64,000 nt of DNA from Clostridium sp. AF27-2AA (GTDB lineage: Bacteria > Bacillota > Clostridia > Lachnospirales > Lachnospiraceae), in NCBI RefSeq assembly GCF_003478505.1, contig NZ_QUFI01000003.1, forward strand, positions 32,550-96,549. Direction: 5' to 3'. This document shows, in pieces, positions 9,643 to 16,763 of this stretch. The translations under genes were made by a program, and so were the position numbers. The notes beneath the pieces were generated by a model. It saw only the letters and a list, made by a program, of their open reading frames with translations, was not told the DNA's origin and made no database searches. Position 1 is the stretch's first letter, and each line of letters opens with the position of its first letter.

Positions 9643-9893
9643 TGAACAGCCCCATTATTGAGTTTGATGTGCATGGAATGCGCACAGAGGAGGCAGTTGC
9701 GGCTATCCAGAAACAAGTGGATCAGGCCGGCTCTGCGGTGTATAAGATTCGAGTCATTCACGGCTATAATGGTGGCACCCGTATTCGCTCGGCTATCCGG
9801 GAAGAGTTCAGTTATGGCCGGGAGCCGAAGGTAAGGCGCATCACAATGGGCGCAAATGAAGGAATTACGGAACTGATTTTGCGGGAATTATAA
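9633..9893 (+). CDS. Small stand-alone Smr-domain protein
   Basis: 86 aa and essentially one Smr domain: FDVHGMRTEEAV near the N-terminus and the VIHGYNGG motif followed by a positively charged stretch. Smr domains bind or cleave nucleic acids, in free form or as the MutS2 C-terminus; the target here is unknown. Three starts are possible (9633, 9639, 9642): AAGGAG at 9622-9627 favours 9633, whereas the ATG at 9639 makes a classic ATGA overlap with the stop of the GGDEF gene. Either way it is translationally coupled to that gene. Followed at once by a terminator. Confidence 0.85.
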   Translation: MQMMNSPIIEFDVHGMRTEEAVAAIQKQVDQAGSAVYKIRVIHGYNGGTRIRSAIREEFSYGREPKVRRITMGANEGITELILREL

Positions 9894-9905
9894 AAATAGA
9901 ATAAG

Positions 9906-9951
9906 AGCGGTGGTTGTGGAATGAAATTCATTTCGCGGCCGCCGCTTTTTT
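9906..9951 (+). terminator. Terminator of the GGDEF-Smr operon
   Basis: AGCGGTGG pairs with CCGCCGCT (one G-T pair) and is followed by TTTTTT. Confidence 0.8.
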
Positions 9952-10014
9952 CATTTTCGTCATTTTTACCTATAAAAATGGGGCAGAAGTGAGCGGAGAA
10001 AATTCGTACAAAAA

Positions 10015-10044
10015 CCTTGTGCACTTGTCGACAAGTGTACAAGG
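10015..10044. promoter_or_regulatory. 30-bp near-perfect palindrome (probable operator)
   Basis: Two 15-base arms meet at the central TCGA; 14 of 15 positions match, and the inner 14 bases ACTTGTCGACAAGT are a perfect palindrome. There is no T run, so an operator fits better than a terminator. The core TTGTCGACAA loosely resembles FadR-type GntR operators (GT...AC half-sites), and a FadR-type GntR regulator is encoded at the end of the following operon; that link is inference. Confidence 0.6.
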
Positions 10045-10153
10045 GACGTAGAGAAAAATGGTTGGCATGAAGCAGTTGTCAAAATAATAACGAAATAAAA
10101 GATAATTGGGGAGGTAGAATCCGAGTTTTAACAGACATAAAAATATGTTTATA

Positions 10154-10182
10154 TTGACATGTTTACACTGCAGTGATGTAAT
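10154..10182 (+). promoter_or_regulatory. Promoter P1 of the acd-etf operon
   Basis: Consensus TTGACA at 10154-10159, 17-bp spacer, TGTAAT at 10177-10182. An ATGTTTA repeat (10145 and 10159) brackets the -35 box and ACTGCAGT sits in the spacer, both possible protein-binding sequences. Confidence 0.6.
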
Positions 10183-10303
10183 TTGCGCATTTTTCTGATT
10201 TTCTGTCAGTATCTTTTCGTTATTTTGAAATGAATCAACCAATTGCACTTTGTTAAGAAAATTACGCCCAAAAACAGTGCGATTTTCTTGTAAAAGTTAC
10301 ATA

Positions 10304-10332
10304 TTGAACAAAATTGACAGTCTAAATATAAT
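10304..10332 (+). promoter_or_regulatory. Promoter P2 of the acd-etf operon
   Basis: TTGAAC at 10304-10309, 17-bp spacer, TATAAT at 10327-10332. Start of transcription would fall near 10339, leaving a leader of about 200 bases before the acd start codon. A TTGACA at 10314 is too close to this -10 box to serve it. Confidence 0.6.
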
Positions 10333-10350
10333 CTGATTATCGAAAATGAC

Positions 10351-10485
10351 CGCTGAGGCATCAAAAACGTAACGAAATTTCAATCTCAGATTTACGGAAT
10401 GGTTTGGCAAATGATGATATTGGTTTAGTAAATTTGGGAGGTGTTTCTATGTTTTCATGTTTCTGCTGGATCTGATCCCTCAGCG
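10351..10485 (+). promoter_or_regulatory. Candidate structured 5' leader closed by a long-range stem
   Basis: Bases 10351-10362 (CGCTGAGGCATC) can pair with 10474-10485 (GATCCCTCAGCG), 11 of 12 positions, closing a region of about 110 bases as a P1 helix would. A CGTAA...TTACG pair lies inside (10367-10395 region). The stop codon of the mini-ORF at 10449-10475 abuts the closing helix. It does not match any riboswitch class I recognise; the closing helix could be chance. Confidence 0.35.
10449..10475 (+). CDS. Possible 8-codon leader peptide MFSCFCWI
   Basis: An ATG preceded at good distance by GGGAGGT (10437-10442 region) opens an 8-codon frame with two Cys, two Phe and one Trp, ending in TGA. 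The ribosome binding site is as good as those of real genes nearby. It may be a regulatory leader whose translation affects the downstream helix. No protein function is expected. Not verifiable from one sequence. Confidence 0.35.
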   Translation: MFSCFCWI

Positions 10486-10538
10486 CAGCTTTATCAAAAT
10501 CAACAAGGCAACAATTTCTGAAAGGGAGGAATTAGAAT

Positions 10539-11675
10539 ATGAGTTACATTATTTCTGAGGATGGCAAGGAGCTTTTAAAGGATGTCCGTGATTTCTGTGT
10601 AAACGAAGTAAAAGAGCAGGTAAAAGAGTATGATATTTCCGGTGAGTGGCCAAAGGAGATTTACGACCAGGCCATCGAGATGCAGCTTCATATGATGGAT
10701 GTGCCGGAAGAGTACGGCGGACTGGGACTGGATCATATGGATCAGGCAGCCATCGTAGAGCAGATCGCCTGGGCAGATGCCGGTGTGGCAGTTACCTTAA
10801 ACGGCAACGGACTGGCATTAAAGCCGGTGCTTCTGGCAGGCAATGAAGAACAGAAAAAGAAATGCTGCGATATCATCATCAATGGCGGTTTTGGTTCTTT
10901 CGCGCTGACTGAGCCGAATGCCGGATGTGACGCAGGCGCTGGAAAGACCACTGCAGTCCGTGAGGGTGATGAGTATGTATTAAACGGAAGAAAATGCTTT
11001 ATCACCAATGCCAGCGTGGCAGATTTCTTTGTAGTGACCGCCATGACCGCAAAGGATCAGGGAACCAAAGGCATTTCCGCTTTCCTGGTATACAAGGGAA
11101 CCCCGGGCTTAAGCGTTGGCAATCATGAGAATAAAATGGGTATCCGCTGCTCCACCACCAGTGATGTGATCCTGGAGGATGTGAGAATTCCGGCAGAGAA
11201 CCGTCTGGGTGAGGAAGGAACCGGATTCATTACTGCCATGAAAACCCTGGATCTGGCACGTACCTGGTGTGCAGTCATCGGTGTCGGCGTAGCCCAGAGA
11301 TGTATTGATGAGGCCGTAGCTTACTCCAAACAGCGTGTGCAGTTCGGCAAGCCGATCTGCAAGAATCAGGCAATCCAGTTTAAGATCGCTGATATGGAGA
11401 TCCGTACCGAGGCATCCAGACAGCTGATCGCGCATTCCATCCGTCTGGCAGATATGGGACTTCCGTTCAGCAAAGAATCCGCAGCAGCAAAATGCTTTAC
11501 CGGTGATTCTGTCATGCAGACTGCAATCGACGCGGTACAGATTCTGGGCGGCTACGGTTACAGCCGTGAGTATCCGGTAGAGAAGCTGATGCGTGACGCG
11601 AAGATCTTCCAGATCTTTGAGGGAACCAATGAGATCCAGCGTATGGTAGTCGGCAGAGCCGTAATCGGAAAGTAA
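10539..11675 (+). CDS. Acyl-CoA dehydrogenase (short-chain type)
   Basis: FAD enzyme that oxidises, or in fermenters reduces, a short-chain acyl/enoyl-CoA, exchanging electrons with EtfAB. 378 aa, standard length. Visible signatures: FALTEPNAGCDAG and the FITNA flavin/substrate motif, the C-terminal QILGGYGYSREYPVEKLMRDAK signature split across about residues 325-350, and FEGTNEIQ with the catalytic glutamate at the position used by butyryl-CoA dehydrogenase. RBS AAAGGGAGG. First gene of an operon with etfB, etfA and a lactate/glycolate-type oxidoreductase. Butyryl-CoA or acryloyl-CoA reduction are both compatible; no crotonase, thiolase or CoA-transferase is adjacent to decide. Confidence 0.93.
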   Translation: MSYIISEDGKELLKDVRDFCVNEVKEQVKEYDISGEWPKEIYDQAIEMQLHMMDVPEEYGGLGLDHMDQAAIVEQIAWADAGVAVTLNGNGLALKPVLLAGNEEQKKKCCDIIINGGFGSFALTEPNAGCDAGAGKTTAVREGDEYVLNGRKCFITNASVADFFVVTAMTAKDQGTKGISAFLVYKGTPGLSVGNHENKMGIRCSTTSDVILEDVRIPAENRLGEEGTGFITAMKTLDLARTWCAVIGVGVAQRCIDEAVAYSKQRVQFGKPICKNQAIQFKIADMEIRTEASRQLIAHSIRLADMGLPFSKESAAAKCFTGDSVMQTAIDAVQILGGYGYSREYPVEKLMRDAKIFQIFEGTNEIQRMVVGRAVIGK

Positions 11676-11702
11676 GATAGAAAAAACGTTTCCTACACAG
11701 GT

Positions 11703-11713
11703 CGGTCGGACCG
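11703..11713. promoter_or_regulatory. Short palindrome resembling a FadR half-site pair
   Basis: CGGTCGGACCG in the acd-etfB gap; its complement CGGTCCGACCG differs only at the ends from the core of the known FadR operator (TGGTCCGACCA). A FadR-type GntR protein is encoded downstream. May be coincidence, or a small intergenic hairpin. Confidence 0.2.
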
Positions 11714-11748
11714 GCCCGGAGGAAAGACATAGTAGGAGGATATAGAAT

Positions 11749-12534
11749 ATGGATATTCTGGTATTTGTAAAACAGGTTCCGGATGACAGCGTAGAGATCC
11801 ATCTGGACGGGGCTGGCGTACCGGCAGTAAAGGATATAGAAAAGGTAACCAATGCGTTTGATACTTACGCACTGGAGCTTGCAGCACGCTATACTGAGGC
11901 AAATGGCGGTGAGGTTACCGTGGCAGCCATTGGCACTGAGGACTGCACCAGCATGATGAAAAACCTGCTGGCAGTAGGTGCAAAGAAAGCATACTTATTC
12001 AAAGACGATGTATTTGCAGGTGCTGACGAGGGTGCTACTGCAGCATATCTGGCAAAGGTAGTGAAGAAATGTGAGGCAGAGAACGGTCAGCCTTACGGCA
12101 TGATCCTCTGTGGCAAGGAATCCACCGATGAGATCAGCGGCCAGGTAGGTGCCCGTCTCGCAGAGATCCTGGGAATCGGCTTCGTATCCAGCGTGATCGA
12201 GGTAGAACCCCAGGATGAGAGCCTTGTGGCAAAGCAGGAGACCGAGGAAGGCTACATCCGCTACAGCGTGGCACAGCCGGCAGTCTTCACCATCGCAAAA
12301 CCGTCCTACGATCCGCGTTATCCAAATATCAAGGCAAAGCTGGCAGCCAGAAAAGCTGTTGTTCCGGTATTCTCCGCAGCAGACGCAGAGGTTTCCGCAG
12401 CAGAAGCGAAAGTATCCTTAAAGGGTTACAGTGAGCCGCCGAAGAGAACCGCAGGCGTTCGCATCAAGGAAAAAGAAGCAGCGGAAGCTGTCCGCAAGGC
12501 AATGGAAAAAATGCTTCAGGATAAGGCATTGTAA
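11749..12534 (+). CDS. etfB: Electron transfer flavoprotein beta subunit
   Basis: 261 aa; begins MDILVFVKQVPD as in EtfB proteins. The CGKESTDEISGQVGARLAE segment near residue 120-140 is the beta-subunit nucleotide/flavin-binding signature, and the C-terminal recognition-loop region SLKGYSEPPKRTAGVRIKE (docks onto the partner dehydrogenase) is intact. RBS TAGGAGG. It pairs with etfA 14 bp downstream. The Etf could serve either of two partners encoded in the same operon: the acyl-CoA dehydrogenase before it or the GlcD-type oxidoreductase after it. Confidence 0.95.
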   Translation: MDILVFVKQVPDDSVEIHLDGAGVPAVKDIEKVTNAFDTYALELAARYTEANGGEVTVAAIGTEDCTSMMKNLLAVGAKKAYLFKDDVFAGADEGATAAYLAKVVKKCEAENGQPYGMILCGKESTDEISGQVGARLAEILGIGFVSSVIEVEPQDESLVAKQETEEGYIRYSVAQPAVFTIAKPSYDPRYPNIKAKLAARKAVVPVFSAADAEVSAAEAKVSLKGYSEPPKRTAGVRIKEKEAAEAVRKAMEKMLQDKAL

Positions 12535-12548
12535 GGAGGAGACCGCAG

Positions 12549-13481
12549 ATGAAAGTACTGGTATATGTTGAGACAAAAGAAGGAACCCCGGTACAGGGAA
12601 GCCTGGAGCTTCTGACTGGCGCAAAGGAGCTGGGAGAGACCTATGCTGTTGCGGTAGAAGATAAAGACGCAGCAGAGAAGGCAGCAGCTCTTGGCGCAAA
12701 AGTTATCGTATTAAAGACCGGAGACGCATCTGAGGACGCGCAGACTGCAGCTCTGGAGAGTTATATCAAAGAAGTTCAGCCGGAGTTGGTTCTGTTTTCC
12801 GGCACTCAGCTTGGAAAAGACCTGGCACCGCGTCTGGCACAGCGTTTCGGCGCAGGATGCGTAACCGATGTGACCGTCATTGAGCAGGGTGAGAATGGAC
12901 TGGAATTTGTACGCCCGGCCTACGGCGGAACCGTTCTGGAGCGCCTGGCAGTATCCGGCCCGGTACAGTTCGCAACTGTCCGCAGCGGAAGCTTCACAAA
13001 GCCGGAGGCTGCAGAGGGCAGCGTAGAAGAGAAAGAGGCACCGGTGGATGCCGATGCCCTGAAAGCAAAAGTTGTTGACGCAGCGAAAGAGATCGCTGAA
13101 GCTGTTGACCTGGAAGGTGCCGATGTCATCGTAACCGGCGGCCGCGGCATGGGCGACGCAGAAAACTTTAAGTTGGTAGAAGAACTGGCAGCACTGCTCG
13201 GTGGTGTCGTTGGCGCTTCCCGTCCGGCCATCGAGGAAGGCTGGGCATCCCGTGCCCACCAGGTAGGACAGTCTGGCAAGATTGTTGCGCCGAAGCTGTA
13301 CATCGCCTGTGGTGTATCCGGAGCCATGCAGCATGTATCCGGTATCATGGGATCCAAATATATCGTAGCCATCAACAAAGATGAGGCTGCTTCCATTTTC
13401 GATATTGCGGATGTAGGCATTGTGGGAGATGTCAAAGAAATTCTTCCGCTGCTGATTGAGGAAATCAAAGCACGGAAATAA
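12549..13481 (+). CDS. etfA: Electron transfer flavoprotein alpha subunit
   Basis: 310 aa. Has the C-terminal FAD-binding domain with VGASRPAIEEGW, QVGQSGKIVAPKLYIACGVSG split over residues about 235-258, and AINKDEAASIFDIADVG. There is no N-terminal ferredoxin-like Cys-rich extension such as is found in the alpha subunit of the Acetobacterium lactate dehydrogenase complex (LctC); this one starts directly at the Etf fold. RBS AAGGAGG. Same transcript as etfB and the following FAD oxidoreductase. Confidence 0.95.
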   Translation: MKVLVYVETKEGTPVQGSLELLTGAKELGETYAVAVEDKDAAEKAAALGAKVIVLKTGDASEDAQTAALESYIKEVQPELVLFSGTQLGKDLAPRLAQRFGAGCVTDVTVIEQGENGLEFVRPAYGGTVLERLAVSGPVQFATVRSGSFTKPEAAEGSVEEKEAPVDADALKAKVVDAAKEIAEAVDLEGADVIVTGGRGMGDAENFKLVEELAALLGGVVGASRPAIEEGWASRAHQVGQSGKIVAPKLYIACGVSGAMQHVSGIMGSKYIVAINKDEAASIFDIADVGIVGDVKEILPLLIEEIKARK

Positions 13482-13528
13482 ACTTGATGATTGGTGCGCT
13501 TACCCTTATAATATGAGGAGGAATTACA

Positions 13529-14947
13529 ATGGAAAAATATAATCAGCTGACTTCGGAAATCATTGCCCAGATTCAGGCAGTATCTGAGCATGTTCTCGTT
13601 GGAGACGATATCAATGTGGATTTCGCAAGAGACGAGATGCCAATCTACGGCACCCATATGCCAGACCTGGTCGTGCAGCCGACTTCCACAGAGGAAGTCG
13701 CCGCAGTCATGAAGATCTGCTATGAAAACACCATCCCGGTAACCCCGAGAGGCGCAGGTACCGGTCTTGCAGGCGGCGCGGTTCCGTTACTGGGCGGCGT
13801 CCTCATCGATACCTCCAAAATGAACCGGATCTTAAACTATGATCTGGAGAACTTTGTAGTAGAGATTGAGAGCGGCGTGCTCTTAAACGATCTGGCCAAT
13901 GACTGCTTAAGCAAGGGCATGATGTATCCGCCGGATCCGGGTGAAAAGTTTGCCTGTGTAGGCGGCAACGTATCCACCAACGCAGGCGGTATGAGAGCTG
14001 TAAAATATGGCGCAACCCGTGATTATGTGCGTGCCATGACCGTGGTTCTGCCGACCGGCGAGATCACCCACCTGGGAGCTACCGTATCCAAGACTTCTTC
14101 CGGATATTCCCTGTTAAACTTAATGATTGGTTCCGAGGGAACTCTGGGTATCATTACCGAGCTGACCTTAAAGATTATTCCGGCACCGAAGGTTGTGGCA
14201 TCCCTTATCATTCCGTTTGAGGACTTAAATACCGCGCTTTCCTCCGTGCCGAAGATTAAAATGTCCGGCTTAAATCCGCAGGCAATCGAGTTCATGGAGC
14301 GTGAGATTGTATTAAGCTCTGAACGTTATATTGGCCGCAGCGTATTCCCGCAGGAGCTTGAGGGACAGCAGATTGGCGCTTACCTTCTGGTAACCCTGGA
14401 TGCAGCCAGCCAGGATGATCTGGACACTATGCTGGAGCAGATGGCAGAGCTGGTTCTGGACGCAGGCGCTATGGATGTCCTGGTTGCAGATACCCCGGCC
14501 AAGATCAAGGACGCCTGGGCAGCACGTTCTTCCTTCCTGGAAGCAATCATGCATGAGACAAAGCTGCTTGATGAGTGCGACGTTGTAGTTCCGGTCAATA
14601 AGATTGCAGATTACCTGGATTTTGTCAATAAGACCGGTGAAGAATGCGGACTTGTGATTAAGTCCTTCGGCCACGCAGGTGATGGAAACCTTCACATCTA
14701 CCAGTGCTCTAACGATCTGGAGGAGGAAGAGTTTAAGTCCCGTGTCGACAAATTCTTTGAGATTATTTATAAGGAAGCTGCCAGCTGTGGCGGCCTGGTA
14801 TCCGGTGAGCACGGAATCGGTTCCGGCAAGATTAAATATCTGGTAGATTCTGTCGGTGAGACCAACATGGCTCTCATGGAAGGCATCAAGCGTGTGTTTG
14901 ATCCGAAGATGATCTTAAATCCTGGAAAGGTCTGCTATCGTCTGTAG
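13529..14947 (+). CDS. lctD: FAD-binding 2-hydroxyacid dehydrogenase (LctD/GlcD type)
   Basis: 472 aa, GlcD-like. N-terminal PCMH-type FAD domain with PRGAGTGLAGGAVP (about residue 75) and YPPDPGEKFACVGGNVSTN-type motif near 132-150; C-terminal FAD-oxidase domain with FGHAGDGNLHIY and the SGEHGIGSGK motif. Members with this arrangement next to etfBA oxidise D-lactate, with electron confurcation to NAD in Acetobacterium; glycolate or 2-hydroxyglutarate are alternatives. RBS GAGGAGG. No lactate permease or racemase is adjacent. Clearly co-operonic with acd-etfBA and followed 15 bp later by the regulator gene. Confidence 0.88.
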   Translation: MEKYNQLTSEIIAQIQAVSEHVLVGDDINVDFARDEMPIYGTHMPDLVVQPTSTEEVAAVMKICYENTIPVTPRGAGTGLAGGAVPLLGGVLIDTSKMNRILNYDLENFVVEIESGVLLNDLANDCLSKGMMYPPDPGEKFACVGGNVSTNAGGMRAVKYGATRDYVRAMTVVLPTGEITHLGATVSKTSSGYSLLNLMIGSEGTLGIITELTLKIIPAPKVVASLIIPFEDLNTALSSVPKIKMSGLNPQAIEFMEREIVLSSERYIGRSVFPQELEGQQIGAYLLVTLDAASQDDLDTMLEQMAELVLDAGAMDVLVADTPAKIKDAWAARSSFLEAIMHETKLLDECDVVVPVNKIADYLDFVNKTGEECGLVIKSFGHAGDGNLHIYQCSNDLEEEEFKSRVDKFFEIIYKEAASCGGLVSGEHGIGSGKIKYLVDSVGETNMALMEGIKRVFDPKMILNPGKVCYRL

Positions 14948-14962
14948 GAGGATGGAATTTAC

Positions 14963-15664
14963 TTGGAAGAGAAAAACAGCCAGAAAGCATACGAACGGGT
15001 ATTTGATTATTTTACGGCGGAGATTACCTCAGGCAATCTCCGCCTGAATGATAAGGTCCCGACGGAGCGTGCCCTGTCGGAAACCTTAAAGGTCAGCCGC
15101 AATTCAGCGAGAGAAGCGCTTCATGTTCTCGAGATGATGGGGCTGATCGAGTGCATTCAGGGAAGCGGAAATTATGTCCGCTGTAACACTAGGGAATACA
15201 TGACCAGGCTGATGTCCCTGACTATGGTGCTGCAGCATATCAATCATACGGAAGTATTTGAGATGCGCTGCGGATTTGAGCAGACAGCCCTTGCGGCGGC
15301 TATGGAAGGCGCAAAGCCGGAAGAACTGGCTCGGATGAAAGAAGTACTGGAAAAGATGGACCAGCCCATGAGTGCTCAGGACAGCGCGGCTCTGGATGTG
15401 GAATTTCACAAAATTTTAATGGAGATGTCCCACAACCAGCTGATGATCTTCTATGTAGATCAGATGGAAGATCTGTTAAAGCTGTTTGTGAAGGATTTAA
15501 GAACGTCGATCCTTTCCGACCGGCGGCGTGCCGCGGTGCTCAGGAAAGCGCACTGGGACATTTATGAAGCGCTGGCGGCCCGGGATGAGGCAGCGGGCGC
15601 GAAAGCGTTAAAGAAGCATTTTACCGTGGTGCGCAAGCACCTGGAGAAGCTGATCGAATCCTGA
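14963..15664 (+). CDS. GntR-family regulator, FadR subfamily
   Basis: 233 aa. Winged helix at residues about 8-75 (VPTERALSETLKVSRNSAREALHVLEMMGLI split over its HTH) and an all-helical FCD effector domain with metal-type residues (FEMRCGFE, DVEFHKILMEMSHN). Start is a TTG at 14963, preceded by AGGAGG (14946-14951); no in-frame ATG precedes the HTH, so the TTG is the only start giving a complete domain. FadR-type regulators of this kind (LldR, GlcC, PdhR) respond to lactate, glycolate or pyruvate, fitting a local repressor of the operon it ends; the palindrome at 10015 is a candidate site. Confidence 0.88.
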   Translation: MEEKNSQKAYERVFDYFTAEITSGNLRLNDKVPTERALSETLKVSRNSAREALHVLEMMGLIECIQGSGNYVRCNTREYMTRLMSLTMVLQHINHTEVFEMRCGFEQTALAAAMEGAKPEELARMKEVLEKMDQPMSAQDSAALDVEFHKILMEMSHNQLMIFYVDQMEDLLKLFVKDLRTSILSDRRRAAVLRKAHWDIYEALAARDEAAGAKALKKHFTVVRKHLEKLIES

Positions 15665-15680
15665 TCATATAAGAACTTGC

Positions 15681-15715
15681 GGGGGAGCTGCTTTGCGGCA
15701 GTTCCTCCGTTTCTA
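15681..15715. terminator. Terminator after the gntR gene
   Basis: GGGGGAGCTGC pairs over 11 positions with GCAGTTCCTCC (two G-T pairs), then GTTTCTATTT. It lies between convergent genes and could serve the plus strand mainly. Confidence 0.6.
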
Positions 15716-16045
15716 TTTGGGGCGTACGGTTAATCGCCGGATATGTCCGTCTGCAGATAACTGCTGCAGTGTCCCGATCGCCATCACATGGTAACCTCCG
15801 AAACACGCAATGAACTCTGCCTGGGAGAGGCTTAGCACCGTCGGTTCCAGAATGGAATACTGGCGGCAGAGAAATTTGTTCCGGAAAAACATGGAGATGG
15901 CTTCTTTTCCATATAGATGGTAGTCATGCTGGGGTGTGCCGTTGGCACAGTAGTCGCAGTAGTGGCCGTCTTTGGTAAAAAGGTTTCCCAGTCCTTCATA
16001 ATCTTTATTTTCAATCGCATCGATATATTTTTCAATTGGCAGCAT
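15713..16045 (-). CDS. Small NTF2-like (SnoaL/ketosteroid-isomerase fold) protein
   Basis: 110 aa; begins MLPIEKYIDAIENKDYEGLGNLF and continues with a FTKDGHYCDY segment, the usual start of NTF2-like polyketide cyclase/isomerase-fold proteins. No catalytic residues can be assigned with confidence. A GGGGG stretch lies 12 bases upstream of the ATG as a weak RBS. It is the last member of a minus-strand cluster whose two upstream genes are broken, so it may be a relic still intact by chance or on its way out. Possible original role with the SDR upstream in steroid-like or cyclic substrate conversion is speculation. Confidence 0.55.
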   Translation of the reverse strand: MLPIEKYIDAIENKDYEGLGNLFTKDGHYCDYCANGTPQHDYHLYGKEAISMFFRNKFLCRQYSILEPTVLSLSQAEFIACFGGYHVMAIGTLQQLSADGHIRRLTVRPK

Positions 16046-16062
16046 CTGTCAGAATCCCCCTT

Positions 16063-16672
16063 TTAGTAAACTTTTTCCGTATTTAAGAGCGCATCCGTAC
16101 CGCCGTCCACAAACATCACGATGCCGTTGATGCCGCAGGCTTTTTCGGAAGCCAGAAAAACAATGGCAAGAGCAATCTCTTTCGGATCCATGAAGGTTTC
16201 CTGCCCGTACCGGGTCGGGATCGGCAGGGCGTTTAAGGAAGCTTTGGCACTGTGGGACATGGTGGCCGTCATCTCCACAGTTATTTAAGAGGTCTGCAAT
16301 GTCCATGCGGGCAATGCCCTGGGAGATGACGTTGGAGGAGACAGCAACACAGCTTCCGTGCTTTTTCTCCAGAAGGTCATAGGTGCCCTTGATCACAGAG
16401 ACTGCGCCGAAATAATTTAAGGAAATGATCTTGGTGAGACTTCCGCAGGCACCGGACACGGCAGCACTTAAGATGAGGCCGTCCAGCCCCTCTGGATGCA
16501 TGGCGTGCAGCTCGTCGATGACCTTCTGGCGTCCCTCCAGGGTCACCAGATCTGCGGTGATGTCCCCTTTTAACAGATCGATGTTGATGACCTCATGACC
16601 TTCTTTTTTCAGTAATTCTACAGTTTTGGCTCCGATTCCGTGAGAGCCGCCGATAACAGCGTATACGCCCAT
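16063..16672 (-). pseudogene. Short-chain dehydrogenase (3-alpha-HSDH-like), internally deleted and frameshifted
   Basis: The N-terminal frame (ATG at 16672) reads MGVYAVIGGSHGIGAKTVE, a Rossmann GxxxGIG motif, and continues through NYFGAV and a SSNVISQG strand to LLNNCGD. The C-terminal frame, shifted, resumes at [21 protein letters not shown] and ends with [20 protein letters not shown], a classical SDR C-terminus. Between them, about 16275, the segment that should carry the catalytic Tyr-x-x-x-Lys and the VAPG loop is missing, so the deletion removes roughly 50 residues and changes frame. Layout and motifs resemble 3-alpha-hydroxysteroid dehydrogenase-type SDRs. No convincing RBS. Non-functional. 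Confidence 0.82.
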
Positions 16673-16763
16673 GGGTGATACTTTTGTTACAACATCGCAA
16701 AGCCCGGCTGGAGGCCAGGCTTGCGAATGTTGAGGATTGGAAATGATATTTAGCAAAAATGTC

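Larger units (their letters stand above)
9952..10538. other. Long AT-rich control region, no protein gene beyond a mini-ORF
   Basis: About 590 bases clearly richer in A+T than the flanking genes. It holds, in order, a 30-bp palindrome, two sigma-A-like promoters, and a leader with distant pairing segments enclosing an 8-codon ORF; each is listed separately. A 92-codon minus-strand frame here is low-complexity and unconvincing. The length of the region suggests elaborate control of the operon that follows. Confidence 0.7.

Noticed and set aside
10252..10270. Possible Rex box near TTTGTTAAGAAAATTACG
   Set aside because: The left half matches but the right half and spacing do not; weaker than chance expectation for AT-rich DNA.
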